DNA of 64,000 bases from Mikania micrantha (GCA_009363875.1 CM018683.1:66822187-66886186); one strand, 5' to 3'. Positions 11,546 to 23,719 are shown, counted from the first letter of the stretch. Notes: generated by a model not told the origin, from the letters alone. Numbers and translations are program-made.

Positions 11546-11892
11546 AAGCAGATAAACTCAGGTCAGTCCAGAACATTAAATATATCACCCGTTCGATCCC
11601 ATAATTTCAATCATATTCAGTTACACTGAAAATTTGTATTAAAATATGATTATAGAGAACATAGTATAACTACATGGATTCTGTCCAGACATGTTCGCAT
11701 TACACACAGACCACACAACTGTTTGTAGTTATACTTAGTCCTGTTATTTCAAAAACATGTTAGAGTCTTACCCAGCTCATTGCATTGCAACACATGTTTT
11801 TAGATATATGTTCATACAGGACTAGGTTATGTTCTCACACAAGTTCTCTGATATGTTCACAATTCATGCACTAAGTTCTCATACAAACATTA

Positions 11893-12225
11893 GACATGTC
11901 CTTGTACAGTATGGCTCTCGTACTGTACTTTAGTTACAGACACATTCACAAGTAGACACGTTCTCAGTTCAGACATGTTCTCGTACAGTATGGCTCTCGT
12001 ACCGTACGTTAGTTACAGACACATTCACAAGTAGACACGTTCTCAGTTCAGACATGTTCTCGTACAGTATGGCTCTCGTACTGTACTTTAGTTACAGATA
12101 TATTTGCATACAGTATTGCTCCCGTACTGTATTTTAGCAAAATATATTTTTCAGTTCGATATATTCGCATACAGTATTGCTCCCGTACTGTATTTCAGCG
12201 AAATATATATGTTAGTTCGACATGT
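11893..12225. repeat. Tandem repeat with five short hairpins in the leader
   Basis: Units of 79 bp start at 11893, 11972 and 12051, followed by shorter units of about 61 bp. Each contains an inverted pair such as gtacagta ... tactgtac around a 9-nt loop (11904-11928, 11983-12007, 12062-12086, 12109-12131, 12170-12192). The repeated stem suggests an RNA structure, but its role is unknown. Confidence 0.75.
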
Positions 12226-12556
12226 TCTCATATAGACACATTAATACACAGTTATGATCTCACACAGAAAGAATTAATTATAGTTCACACACAAAGTTAA
12301 TTATACAAACAGACATACAAAAGCACCCATATTATTACAATACCATAGTTTCATACATTCATAGTTTTAATACAACCAAAAGTCAGGATACTCTAAACCA
12401 CAACCTCATACACTACCTCTCACAAACTCGGGATCTGTCCATATCAAAATGTCCCGTTCTCACAACTACTAATCACACTATCACACATCCCCAACCTATC
12501 CGCATACTACTAATGAGATTTACAATGACGATCCCAAAATAACCATCCGAACATAC

Positions 12557-13102
12557 TCATCGTATGAAATACGATAAACAAGAAAATATAATGGCCACAG
12601 CAGCCATAGTCACAGCCAGGACTATCATCCTGGTCTCGAAACTAACCGTCTCCAACCAAACCAAAAACTCTCGAACTCGCACTAAACCTGCCCTCATTAT
12701 CTCCACCTGCTGCCAAAACGCAGCAACTAACCTCTGCCTCCAAGTCCTACTAAATCGCTCCTCAACGGTAGTCCTCCAAGCCTGGGTGTCAATACCCATG
12801 AGATTCACCTGCTCCATCAGAGTCAGATGTGAAGTGAGAATCTCCAATACAATGTTACGAGTATCCTCAAGAAGCGTATGGTGCTGATGTACCTCCTGCC
12901 TCAGACCCTGCAAGTCCTGAGCGACTTGCTGCACCTGGCCCCTCAGCTCTGCTTGGCGAGAGGATTCTCCCACCTCATGAACGGTCGAAGGCTCATCCCG
13001 CTGAGCCATCTGATGTCTGGGAGGTAATCCAGTGGTCTTGCGGGCCTGTCCCCGCATCCTCCTAAGTCCATCCCATGCTGGGACTCTCGGTGGAGATGGC
13101 AT
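12557..13102 (-). CDS. Extra ORF upstream of gag: coiled coil plus C-terminal membrane segment
   Basis: I do not recognise this protein. It lies in sense orientation in the leader of the Tekay-like element, between PBS and gag. The 181-residue frame has a basic, proline-containing start, then a likely coiled coil at about 50-110 (QVQQVAQDLQGLRQEV, heptad-like), and a strongly hydrophobic C-terminal stretch (MIVLAVTMAAVAIIFSCLSY) that looks like a single membrane anchor with a very short tail. The frame probably continued upstream through 13147-13465, where two alternative frames carry acidic TPSDSS-type sequence. A stop just upstream (near 13147) and a shift between frames suggest the ORF is broken. 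Its conservation in other copies would tell whether it is real. Confidence 0.55.
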   Translation of the reverse strand: MPSPPRVPAWDGLRRMRGQARKTTGLPPRHQMAQRDEPSTVHEVGESSRQAELRGQVQQVAQDLQGLRQEVHQHHTLLEDTRNIVLEILTSHLTLMEQVNLMGIDTQAWRTTVEERFSRTWRQRLVAAFWQQVEIMRAGLVRVREFLVWLETVSFETRMIVLAVTMAAVAIIFSCLSYFIR

Positions 13103-13146
13103 AGGTGCTGGTGCATGTGCTGGTGCTGGTGGTGAGTAACTGGTCT

Positions 13147-13465
13147 AGGAGCTGACGGTATACGTGGTGCTGCAGGTGTCGCCTGTGAGGCTACCGACAA
13201 AGCCTCGTCAAGATCTGAGTCTGCTCCCGAACTGTCACTCGGAGTATCATACCACATAGGGGTCTTTAATCAGCAGGTGTGAGTTGCCTGCGTCATAACT
13301 GAGATCCGTACCTCGTGCGTCAAGATCTGAGTCTGCTGAACTGTCACTCGGAGTATCATCCAACACCACAGGGAATCTCTGATAAATATACCTCTCACCC
13401 TGATCATTCATTGCTGTACAATCAAAATCCTTAATCAGTATCATGAAGTAAATATTAAATAACAA
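13147..13465 (-). pseudogene. Broken N-terminal part of the leader ORF, with internal duplication
   Basis: Two overlapping frames (13247-13465 and 12943-13257) each encode a DTPSDSS ... ADSDLD motif. On the DNA this is a direct repeat: 'agatctgagtctgct' followed by 'gaactgtcactcggagtatcat' near 13211 and 13326. The upper frame has the same phase as the 12557-13102 ORF but stops before it, and the middle frame must be bridged. I read this as a duplication plus frameshift that split one longer acidic-to-coiled-coil protein. Confidence 0.4.
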
Positions 13466-13750
13466 TATTCAACACTGTACATGATAAGATGCTTCTCCCT
13501 CAACATCTTAAATCAACAATTCGTTCCTATTATTATTAAAGTTCTGCTTGAGTTGAATCAAACTAAAATGCACACGTGTTGCGAATTTCAGTTATGCTGG
13601 CCACTCATAACTGAGATCCGTACCACCTGATTATCCTGGCTCAATTCAAAACAAGTTTTGTTCGTTATTAGTGTGTCGGTGCTCTCTGTGTCACTATTCG
13701 AGCCTATGGTTATAGTCTAGGTCTCTAAGTCAACCTAATTTCTATAACCT

Positions 13751-13765
13751 GTGGCTCTGATACCA
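13751..13765 (-). other. Primer-binding site (initiator Met tRNA)
   Basis: On the minus strand this reads tggtatcagagccac, a full match to the 3' end complement of plant initiator methionine tRNA. It sits 3 nt from the 5' LTR, which fixes element orientation. Confidence 0.92.
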
Positions 13766-13768
13766 CCC

Positions 13769-15916
13769 TGTCACACCCCCACCCCTCGTCACCTCGTGTC
13801 TGGTCTGACGTCACCGAACCAGTTGCGGAAGCATAGTGGTGAAGTCTACGAGGTGAGGTGTGACTTACTTGAACCGATATCATAAGCACACAGATTAACT
13901 TAAAGTACATACATTACAAGGATGTCGCAATTACAAATACATTACAGCTATATTTATTTAATGACAGTATTAATTATACAGGTGAAATTATCCCAAAAGT
14001 GCATCCTCACTGCTATTACTGTTTACCTGCAAAAAGGTTTGAGTTTGAAACGTCAGCACAAAGCTGGTGAGTTCGCCAGTTCAGTTTAAAACAATATGAT
14101 ATGATAAACAAGTTCTCAAAAGTTCAGTTCCGGATAACCATGGGACCCGTATCTAGTTCCTTTCGGACGTCTAGTTCAGTTCTCAAGATATTACCCGTCG
14201 GTACATATCTTAGTGCCTCATTATCTTAATGTCTATCATACCATTAAGAAGTTCAGGAAACAGATAACAAACATTCACACAAGGGGAGATGCAACCCTCC
14301 CAGCGAATGGGGTGTCAACCAATAGTACTATCAATGTTTTCTGTTCGGCCACACATGGGTTCACTAGATACAGTTCAAGAATGAGGACTTTCAGTTCCAT
14401 GATAGAGTTCAGTCTACAGGCAAAATCCCATGAAATCCCACAAAAGTCAAATGAAATCACACAGATATCATTGATGCATATCATATAGTTCTCAAAAGTT
14501 TAGCAGTTCTACCCCGATGTTTATAAAAAAATAAAAAGAAAAGGGTTGTACGAAACTCACCTGATAATTCAGTAGTAGCAGAATATCACACAAATCGATG
14601 ATAATATGATGATTCTGCATTTAGTTAATGTTTAATGAGTTATTAATGTTCCAACTCGCCGATTAAATCTCTCTGAACGTACAATGTCAAGGACATTGCC
14701 TTGAAAGTCATCAAATTGATGCTTAGTATTTAATTACATATTTTAATGTAATATCATACAATGTATGATAATGTAGGAACCTATACTGACTCAGGTTCCT
14801 AATACCAAGTTGATGACTCCCTCGATTAATCAGTATAATCTCAGACTAACCAAATAGCTAACGTTGTTGATTGTAATTGCTAAGATAGTCTCTAGACAGT
14901 TTAATGGCTTAGAAATGATTAATCCTTGTTATTGACTACCCAAATATCATGGAATATCACAATGTAGTATTAGAATAGGTTTAATAACCATGTTTAACAT
15001 ACTAAACTGACTGTTATCAGAAACATTAGATAATCGTTCTAATGAGTATGTTAATAATTGTGATTAGTTTAAAACACCCAACTTTCACGTTGCATGTTAA
15101 AGATTAATCAAACTAATCACATACATAGTCACAACCAAATAGTTTAAACCATTACAACCATTGTTATGATTCCATGCAAACCGGGCATTACAACGGCTCA
15201 AAACAAGGATTTACCCGTTAACAGTTCGAGTTTATCATTCAAAATCAATCCTAGCCATTATCTAGGCAATAATCAACAACCCTAACTATATCTTTACGTT
15301 CAAAAACAAGATTTAATCATTCATTATCAAAATAGAGGGTTAGAATGAACCATTACCTAATCTGGAGAAGTTCTGCGGTTAGAAAAATGATCTGGACTCG
15401 TATAAACGTTCCCGGATGCGATCTAAACGTTCCAGAGGCTTCAAAACAAAGATTTGAGAGGTTGGATGATGAAAATGTCGAAGGTGGTGGTGGTGTCGTC
15501 GACTGGAAGCACAAGAAGATGAGGATGATGATGATTGATGAAATCTGATCTTTTTAAGCAAGTTGGCGACATCCCCATTCGTCGCGTACCGCGGAGAAAC
15601 AAAAAGTATTCTTCGCGTACCGCGGAGGAATCCGGAGAAATCTCAGATATTTTCAATCATCGCGTACCGCGTAGAGACCTTAGCTCCTCCCCTGCGTACC
15701 GCGAAGGCCATTTTTTTCCATTTTTCGACGGAAACTTCATTTCGTGATTCTAGACAATCCGTAACTCCGTTTTGTACGCGGTTTTCGCCCATGTTCATCA
15801 TTTCTCACATACTTTCATCCCATAATAACTTCGATTGTCAACTCCACGTGAATTCTAAACACGATCAACTGTGCTCAATTGGTTGCTGACGTAATTCCTC
15901 GTACACAGTTATCACA
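13769..15916 (-). repeat. 5' LTR of the Tekay-like element
   Basis: A 2,148-bp LTR, nearly identical to 4673-6769. It retains two gcgtaccgcgg repeats at 15583-15625 where the other LTR has one, and one visible substitution (cca for ccg near 13820). It drives the element transcript on the minus strand. Confidence 0.95.
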
Positions 15917-15921
15917 CCATA
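15917..15921. repeat. Target-site duplication, right (ccata)
   Basis: Matches 4668-4672 exactly. Confidence 0.95.
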
Positions 15922-16740
15922 AGTGTTGTAAACTTTATAAACATCAATATTATTTTATTTGAATATTCGACAAATAAACCAAGTTGAATTTTAAAGTTCT
16001 AACTATTCAAAACAAATCGAACCCGTTGATCCATTTGGAACTTAGGAAAATTAATAGAAAGATATAGTTATGTTAACACTATGTCATATGAACTATACAG
16101 GTGAACATTGAACTTGTTACACATATTTGTGAACTACCATTTGACAACTATTGTGCAAATCTATCTCATCGATCAAGGTGAGTCTTCATAGCCTTATTTT
16201 TACTTGCTTGTATGCTGGGACCCGTCGCGTACTGCCAAGGACGATCTTCCATGGCCTCCGCTCCGCTTCGCGTACCGCCAAGCATTTCACCGAGAGGTAT
16301 TGGCGTACCGCGAAGGCTCTATTTCTTTGTTTTTCGATTTCATTGATTCGATTTCGTTCGTGATCGATTCCTAACATTTATCCTAAACATCTAATATGTT
16401 TTGAGCACGTAATCACATAATAGAACATGTGATTGCTTGTTTTACTGTTTGTTCACCAACGTTCGTGAGACTCGTGTGTGTGTTTCCAATAATCAATCAC
16501 GTATTGCACAATCCAATAATTCCCCGAATTATTATTTTGCGTTTGTGTTTGTGTTTGCTACACTTGGTTTCCAAAACCAATGTGAAATGTACGATTCGAT
16601 AGTTCCTCGAACTATCGTTTCACAGTTGTTTGTGTTTGACTCATCTAATTAAACATAATTAAATGAAATGCAACAAGTATAAATGTGAAATACATAAAGT
16701 GTAAGAGTTGCAATTTACCTGAAATTGCTGGGTGTCACAA
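15922..16740. repeat. AT-rich DNA and diverged gypsy LTR relic
   Basis: The part from about 16200 repeats the 'gcgtaccgc' words and the tcgatttcattgattcg style seen near 15580-15780, so it is a diverged relative of the Tekay-like LTR. The part before 16150 is AT-rich without features. Confidence 0.45.
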
Positions 16741-16995
16741 CTAACATTAAGAGGATATTTCGGAAACAGGTTACAAACATTCACAAAAAGGGGAGTTGCA
16801 AGCTTCTAGCAAATGAGTTGTTAGCCGATAGTAGTATCATTATTTCCTGTTCAGCCCCACATGGGTTCTTTATATACAATTTCGAGATATGAGGAGTTTT
16901 TCGATAATTTTATAACGAGCTAACGGCAAATATTCCATGAAATCTTACAAAAGTCACATGAAATCACACAGATAACAATGATACATATCATATAG
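16741..16995 (-). repeat. Diverged LTR fragment related to the Tekay-like LTR
   Basis: It aligns by eye with 5146-5400: cattaaga, acaaacattcaca, aggggag, 'tgcaa', 'cacatgggttc' and 'catgaaatc ... acaaaagtcacatgaaatcacacaga' occur in the same order with many substitutions. An older insertion of the same broad family. Confidence 0.7.
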
Positions 16996-17919
16996 CCATG
17001 CTTAGTGTCAATGGCAACTTAGCAATATCTAAGGACATAACCCCACCCAAACCGGTTAACCCTAATTGTCCCTCATCGACACTAGTGGGTCCTAACCAAT
17101 CATATGACTTCATTAGTGCCTTAAATTGCTTAGCTTCGGGTTCATGATGCTTGGATGGGTCTAAGACCATAGAATCGACATGGTTGCCATCCTAAACCCC
17201 CCCCCCCATAGAATCTGCTAATATCGAAGATCAAAGGGTGACGGCTCCATGTTGAATCTAAAAATGTCGACCATGTTTATTCCCAGGTGGTCTTCATCGA
17301 CACTAGGCTGCCATCACCTTCATCCTTCGACACAGTTAATATCATCCATCGATATTATCACAAAACAACCCCAATCCTTATTCTATGTAATCCCAACATA
17401 AGCAACTTAATTTCATGAAGATTCAGTAAGTTTTGCTGCTGAAATTCGAGCTGCATATACAAATGTCCGGTTCATGCACAAAAACCCAGAAAACCCGAAA
17501 TAAAACCTTCATTTTACCTTCCCACGGTTAATCCAAGCTATTTTAAACATTTCTAAGGTGTTACAAGGTTTCTATAGTTGTTTTATTACAGGTCCTCGTG
17601 GGTTTATAGCTAAAAATCAGATTCAAAAACGAAGAAGATGATGAATAGTATACACATCTACAGTACGTACCTTCTCACTAAGATTACAGCCAAAATACTT
17701 CGAACCAGCCCCGATCCCTTCTTCAACAAGCTTCATATCGTCAAGACGATCGTTTCCATATATTATTTGCGCGATTTGGCTAAGAAATGAGAAAGTTATG
17801 GATGTTTTTGTGTGGGATTTGTAGTGAAAACTCAAACCGGAAATCATGAGAAACTCACCCTTTTCCAGCCGACTTCTCTCTAGTTTCACGTCCGCTTGAG
17901 ATCGTTTTTTACTAGATCC
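16996..17919. other. No recognised gene; contains a C homopolymer
   Basis: A run of about 13 C lies at 17197-17209. Repeated 'tcgacac' words occur between 17040 and 17340. Short open frames exist but match nothing I know. The right part (17620-17900) reads like the body of the LTR relic that follows. Confidence 0.4.
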
Positions 17920-19021
17920 TTTGTACTTTCATGTTCTACTCGTTGAGAGGGTCATTTGGACACCAAGAACGCGAAATTCGGTGGTCGTTCGCTAAGTTGA
18001 GTGTGGTTGAAGCTAGAGAGAGAGTAGAGTGAAAGAGACGTTTTTTCCTTTGGTGAGAGAGAGAGTAAGATCTGCCAAAATGATGAAGATGAAGAGAATA
18101 AATGGTTTTTTATTCCCCGAGTAGTTCCCCACGTGTTTGGTCTCACTCGGTGTCGTTTTATCGTATTTTTACGCGCGCGTTATTACGGTTGCGTAATTAA
18201 ATAATTGAACACGTAAATTAGGTTTCTTAGATTATTTTGACGAGTTTCAAAATTGTAAAACGTAAACTATTAAATTTTACTTATTTTTACTATTTCGTTC
18301 GTGATCAGATCGTTAAATCTCGTTATTTCGTTACGTGTAGTTTTACTAAAATAGTTTTATAAATTTTTTTCAGGTGGTAATTCCTAATAAATATTATTTT
18401 TATTTTATTTTTATTATTTTAACGTTCGTAATTGTTTATTTTCGTCGTTTCGTCAGAAAACGTAACTTACGCGTGTTTTCATACAGAGCGCTAACTATAC
18501 GAATACGATCATACGTTTCACTTTCTGATTTGGTTTTCTATTTATCAGTTTTCATTCAGAACGTTAAACCCGCAGATATATTTGTGTGAATCGTCACCCA
18601 CGCAAACACTTTGTCAGTTCATCGTTCGTAAACAATATTGACATGTTGTTTGAATTGTACATTTCTATAGACAGACTCAACTACTCCTTATTGTTTTCAC
18701 ATTGTTATGAATAGTTTCACATTGTTTGCTCACTGATTTGTCGACCATCTGATTCCTGTTATATGTGGATATTAGATCGCAACCGATTTGTTTTTGTCAT
18801 TTGTTTTCACCCTTGTTATTTCTCATGATTTGTTGTATTTATGTATTTGAATTTTCATTCAAATACATACAACTGATATATTGTTCTATAGTCCTGTTTT
18901 CACCCAACTGTTTATCAAATAGTTATTCACACATAGTCATACACACATAGTTATTTACACATAGTCATTGTGAAAGTACACATACCGTACGGATTGTTGG
19001 ACGATCTCGTACTAGTTGTCA
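17920..19021 (-). repeat. Gypsy LTR relic, copy B
   Basis: Diverged partner of 2380-3349, with the same right terminus (actagttgtca). The two copies lie on either side of the Tekay-like insertion, so they could be the LTRs of an older host element or independent insertions. Confidence 0.5.
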
Positions 19022-19270
19022 TATTTCATGACCATAACAAACACGAAAATGAGGGGATAACAAGACCCGGAAGAGTATTGTGTGATATGTAATAGGATCT
19101 ACGTAAACATGGATTGGTTCAATGACATCTCATCTACTAATAGCTAGGAGACAAAATGCATATCACAAAGGAGGGTACAAAAGGAACACCTACTTCTCTT
19201 CAATACTTAACCACTAAAATTTTATTATGATACTTGAACTTAAGGATCGATTTTTGTTCATGTGAGGGAT
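19022..19270. other. No recognised gene
   Basis: Short non-coding stretch between LTR relics. Confidence 0.4.
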
Positions 19271-20059
19271 TGTTGGACTCTTTTAATAATAAATATGTTT
19301 TATTATTAATTTTTTACAATCAAACTTATTTGCATATGTTACGAATATGATTATTGTAGATTACATTTATTCTATAAGGTGGACCAAAACTCATCAAAGA
19401 TGAATGAGATATGGATGCTTGAAATTGTGTTATGTAAAGTGTTAAAGAAAAGAGGGAAAAGAATCTGGAAAACTTTTCATCTACCAATTCAATTGTTATT
19501 ACCTGGTTAGTAACTAAGTCATGAATATGCTTGTTAATAGACATGATGGCAACCTTTGAAATGCCATGACTAAATGAATATATAGAGGCATTTGGTCTCT
19601 AATTTAGGTGGCTAAGTTTTGAAATCTCTACATCATTTAAGACACACAAACACAAGCTTCATAAGTTCATAAAACAAGAAGATAATTTGTCGAGTTTGCA
19701 AAACCTATAACGATCAATTCTTCGTGCTACATTGCACAACACTCTAGTTTGAAGTAATGTTTTGGGTTTTCGATTAACCCCGACAGTACACACTGCCACG
19801 GCTGTTGTACCCTGGGAAACAGGGTCACCTAGGTGGCTCGATATTTGTTTTAAGGGACCTTCGTTGAAATGAAATCCTCAGCCACCGAACTCATTTGAGT
19901 TCGTTTCATCTTGTGCTATACTTCTTTCTTGTAATTTAAATTTTACCACTTTTATATTTCTTGTAATAATTTATGTTACATTTTGTATTTCTCGCAATTG
20001 TACTTAGACTAATTGAAATAATAGTAGTATTTATCAATAATGTGAACGGTGTTCCTACA
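19271..20059 (+). repeat. Probable Ty1/copia LTR, solo or truncated
   Basis: It starts TGTTGGACTC and ends GTTCCTACA. It has a TATA-like atatatagagg near 19580, a run 'ggctgttgtaccctgggaa' near 19804, and an AT-rich tail, all typical of a copia LTR. No primer-binding site follows and the flanking five bases (gggat and ggtac) do not match, so I call it a truncated LTR. Confidence 0.45.
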
Positions 20060-20379
20060 GGTACATTATTTTATATACTGAACCAATCTGATGCCATCGA
20101 CGCAACGCGAGTAACGAATCTCGAAAGACGTCGCATCATGTGATATTACTTTTTAGCTTTCTTGATTTTTTTGTATAATGTTATATTTTCAAAATTCTTG
20201 TACCACCAATTTATGGGACATAATCTTGTTTTCTATCTTCGTTTCAACTGCAAAGTTTAATCGTATCACCCCGTTACAGTGTCGGTAAGTTTGTTAGTTT
20301 GTACTTAATTATCTCCATATAATGTTTCTACTTTCTATTGTTATAAGTATTTTATATATGACTTTATTTATATGTAATG

Positions 20380-20741
20380 TGTTACAGTTAGTGATTTGAA
20401 AATAGGTATGTGTCACTGTATCACGCATGTGTTTCTCCTAGCGTGTGTGTATAAAAGAATTGTCTTGTATTTTTAAGTGTCTTGTTCAGAAATAGTGGTA
20501 TCATACTAGACTTTAATCACAAAGAATGCATTTAAATTTATTCTTGATGTAAAGGGAAGGTGTCATCTAAACAACTTTATTATGGCTTTATATAGTTGTA
20601 GAGATGAAATTATCCCCTACATCCTTGCAATAAAAAAAGACTAAAGGAAGAGGATGGACAAAGTGAAACAAAACAAGATTGAAGACTCTAAGTTCCTCAA
20701 ATCCTAGAAACCCATACCCATCACATGTTTCAATTTTTGAA
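20380..20741. repeat. Duplicated segment, unit 1 upstream block
   Basis: Matches 28855-29188 with few changes, then continues into the bases found after the insertion at 41874-41893. It marks the left end of a local tandem duplication. Confidence 0.85.
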
Positions 20742-20816
20742 TTTTTTTAGAGTTCGGATGTCCAGATATGAACACCATTAGACAACAAGTATCAGGCATG
20801 CAGTTATAATAAAATT

Positions 20817-20821
20817 TTACT
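20817..20821. repeat. Target-site duplication of the solo LTR (ttact)
   Basis: ttact here and at 23715-23719. Confidence 0.85.
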
Positions 20822-23714
20822 TGTCACACCCCCAATTTTCAACTAACGGAATCATACCGTTTGGGACGTGACAAACCAGGATCTCAGATCATTAGACATA
20901 ACGAAGACCTCTATATGATTTTCAAACATACTTTGGTCTTAATTTGTAAAATCAAAGTTTAACATTTGCGGAAGCGTTTGAAAACTAATAATAGAAAGTA
21001 ACTATTGCATAAACATAAATACAATGTTCAATGTTTTAAATCAACAACTAAAGTAAACTGTATGCATGAGACTCAACGTCCTAGTCCCTGCTTGTCCTTG
21101 CTTGTGCCTTAGTATCCTGAGAAAACATGTAAATCAAGTCAACACAAAGGTTGGTGCATACACAGGTTTGTATGACTAATCACAAATGTTTGAACAAGCT
21201 GTTTGTAAGAAATGTTTGCAGATCACATAATCACACGTTGCATAATCATGATAGCTAGTCATTGTACTATTTACATAAGTGGTCGACACCGAAGCTGACT
21301 GTAGCATGCTGTTGCATGTTTTGCCATGCCACTATTGTCTAGCATAAACAATAGTAATGTGTGTTTGGTCAGTTAAACACTTGCGTAGATCCCATCTACC
21401 AAGTGAGGTTTGTCAAACCCAATAGATCTATCTTCAACTACCACGCTTTGCACTACGGCAAACTAAACGGTTCGAAATGTAAGGCTTTGTAATGCTATGT
21501 TTGCACTTAATGTAAACAGCTAACTCATGCAAGTGATATGTATCTAAAAGTGTTTGTTGCACATGTTTTCTCCCCCAAAACAGTTAAAATAAGAAAAGGG
21601 GTCGTGTACGCACCTTTGATAGTGAATAGAATAATCAAACACGTGAACTCGCGTAGAAAGTCCTCTTACGAAGAACCTGTGTTTTAACAATAACTTAGTG
21701 TTATTCGGGATGTCGTTTTGTGCTTGAAATCACATACGTGTCAACAAAAGTATGTTAGAGTGTTAGAAATGCTCATACAAAAGTATGCGTGACTTTGTAT
21801 TCGATTGTTTAAACCGTATAAACATATACGATTCCTTTTAAACACGCGAAATCATACGCGATATTGATTCTGGTTAAAAATATGAATTTTATCGTTTCAT
21901 GTTGTTCGGAATTGAATTCTGGTTTCAACGCAACTGGAATGAGTTAAAACGGAGTTCAAACGAGGAAATTACGACCAAAATAGTAAAAATGGTTTAAAGC
22001 CCAAAAACAGTTGGGGCCCGGGTTCGAACCCGTGACCTCCAACTCTAAACACAACCATTTAACCAGTCTAGACTAGTCCACATTTGTACCAGATAGCCCA
22101 AGTTATTTGTTTTAATCATAAACCAAACAGTTCCTTTTTGATTATCCTTGACCAAACATATTGAGCCCAAATTAACCCCGATTTCGATCACAATTGAAAC
22201 TGAAACCATAGGGCTTTCGTTCCTATAACTCAATCGAGTCTACCCATGGTTTTAATTCAATTTTTAATCAACAAACAGCCTAAATTCGTAACCCATATGA
22301 TTTCGAACATGGTTATCAACTTCCATGATCCAAACTTGTTCAATTCGTTTAAATTACACTGTAAATCCATATGGATTTCATATAATAGTTAATTTCGACC
22401 CATTCTGTATGTTTTAATTCGATTAACAACCTCGTCTAAGATAAAAACCCCAAATACTTTGGTGTCAAGAACCCTAATTATCAAATTAAATCAATTCGTT
22501 GTGATTTTCAGAAATCAACCAAGGGTTTTCATTAAATGGATCGTTGCGAAGCTGTTTACATAGATTAATTTGATTTTTAAACACATTAGGAGCAAAATCC
22601 CCAAATCGTTTTAAATAACAAACCCTAGAATTAGAAATTGCTTAATTCTTTGCTTTTACATGAAATTGATACATGGTTTTCATTCATTTAAACATCACAA
22701 AAATGTCTGTGTTGTTTAATTGGATTTTATAACTCATTTGAATCAAAACCCCAAACCATCTTTATTCAAGAACCATAGCAATCGAACTTAATCAATTCGT
22801 TATTGATTCATGAAATTGACTTAGGTTAAACTTAAATCGGAATCTTCTGAAGCTAATGGTATCAATCAATTTGATTTTAACACTTGTTTGTTCGAAAACC
22901 CCCAAATCGTTTTCAATGAGAAACCCTAGAACACGAAATCCATTGATTCGATATAATTCAATGAAACTAACATAGAACTTTCGTTTAAAAGATTGTTCCA
23001 AAACTCACAGTATAAATTGATTTGATTTTTAAAGTCGTTTAAACAAAAATCCCCAATTCGGTTTCTAGGATGAACCCTAGAATTCATGCTCATATAATTC
23101 GATGTTAAGGACCAAAATTAGCATGTGTCTATCCTTATTCGGCCACTTTAGGTTGTTTAGGAGTGAATACTTACGTGATTTGATATAGAATTGATGGAGA
23201 TCGATTTTTGGCTTGAGTTCGACTACACCCGGATCGAATTCTTCTGCTCGAGCACCTTGGAATCGAATTGTTGGTTGTAATGATCTCTGAATGTGCCGAT
23301 TTGAGTTTAGGAATGTGCAATTGTGTGAATTACGTTCGGGTTATACGAATTTGATACTAATTGGAAACGGTTTCGACTTTATGGCCTACAATTGGTTCAA
23401 TTCGATCCTCTCTAGTGTTGTAACGGATGATTAACAGTTTAATCATCATCAAAGTGAGTTATGTGAGCTTTTAATTCGATTATTATCAGTGATTAAATGC
23501 AAATTTTGAATTTTACTTAACATTTGGCCGAATTTTGACTTGTAAAAGTCAAAATTGATGATTATAATTATTTACAAGTTTACTACTTGTAATTTAAACA
23601 CCTTGGGCTTGATTTTGTTTAATTATCACCCCTCATGGTTGATTTTATTTAATTTTGTACAATTTCCGTTAGTTTTCGGTTAACGGGGTTAATCCGGGAT
23701 GCTGGATTGTCACA
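20822..23714 (-). mobile_element. Solo gypsy LTR
   Basis: A 2,893-bp unit starting tgtcacacccccaattttc and ending ctggattgtcaca, flanked by the perfect 5-bp duplication ttact. There is no internal coding region, so it is the product of LTR-LTR recombination. The order of internal words (cacaaaggttgg after 21140, the 'cgcacctttgat' stretch near 21609) matches minus-strand gypsy LTRs in this window. A tRNA-like word (gggttcgaacccgtgacc, 22020-22037) occurs inside but no tRNA fold does. Confidence 0.88.
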
Positions 23715-23719
23715 TTACT

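Larger units (their letters stand above)
11546..13750 (-). other. Leader of the Tekay-like element
   Basis: A 2.2 kb region between PBS and gag. It contains a tandem hairpin array (11893-12225), an extra ORF (12557-13465, broken), and AT-rich filler. The length is large for a gypsy leader. Confidence 0.8.
4673..15916 (-). mobile_element. Nearly complete Ty3/gypsy retrotransposon (Tekay-like chromovirus)
   Basis: An 11,244-bp element read on the minus strand. In element order: 5' LTR 13769-15916, PBS 13751-13765, a long leader with an extra ORF and tandem hairpin repeats, gag 10142-11545, pol 6834-10145, PPT 6770-6781, 3' LTR 4673-6769. The order protease-RT-RNase H-integrase puts it in Ty3/gypsy; the long LTRs, CCHC gag and chromodomain-like integrase tail fit the Tekay/Del lineage (family assignment is inference). 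The two LTRs differ by about one substitution and four indels that I could see, so the insertion is recent. The gag-pol junction carries a frameshift, so this copy may not be autonomous. Confidence 0.95.

Noticed and set aside
11893..12225. CRISPR-like array
   Set aside because: Repeats are adjacent hairpin units without unique spacers, in a plant retrotransposon leader.
22010..22045. Possible tRNA (gggttcgaacccgtgacc)
   Set aside because: Only a T-loop-like word inside a solo LTR; no acceptor or anticodon stems could be paired.
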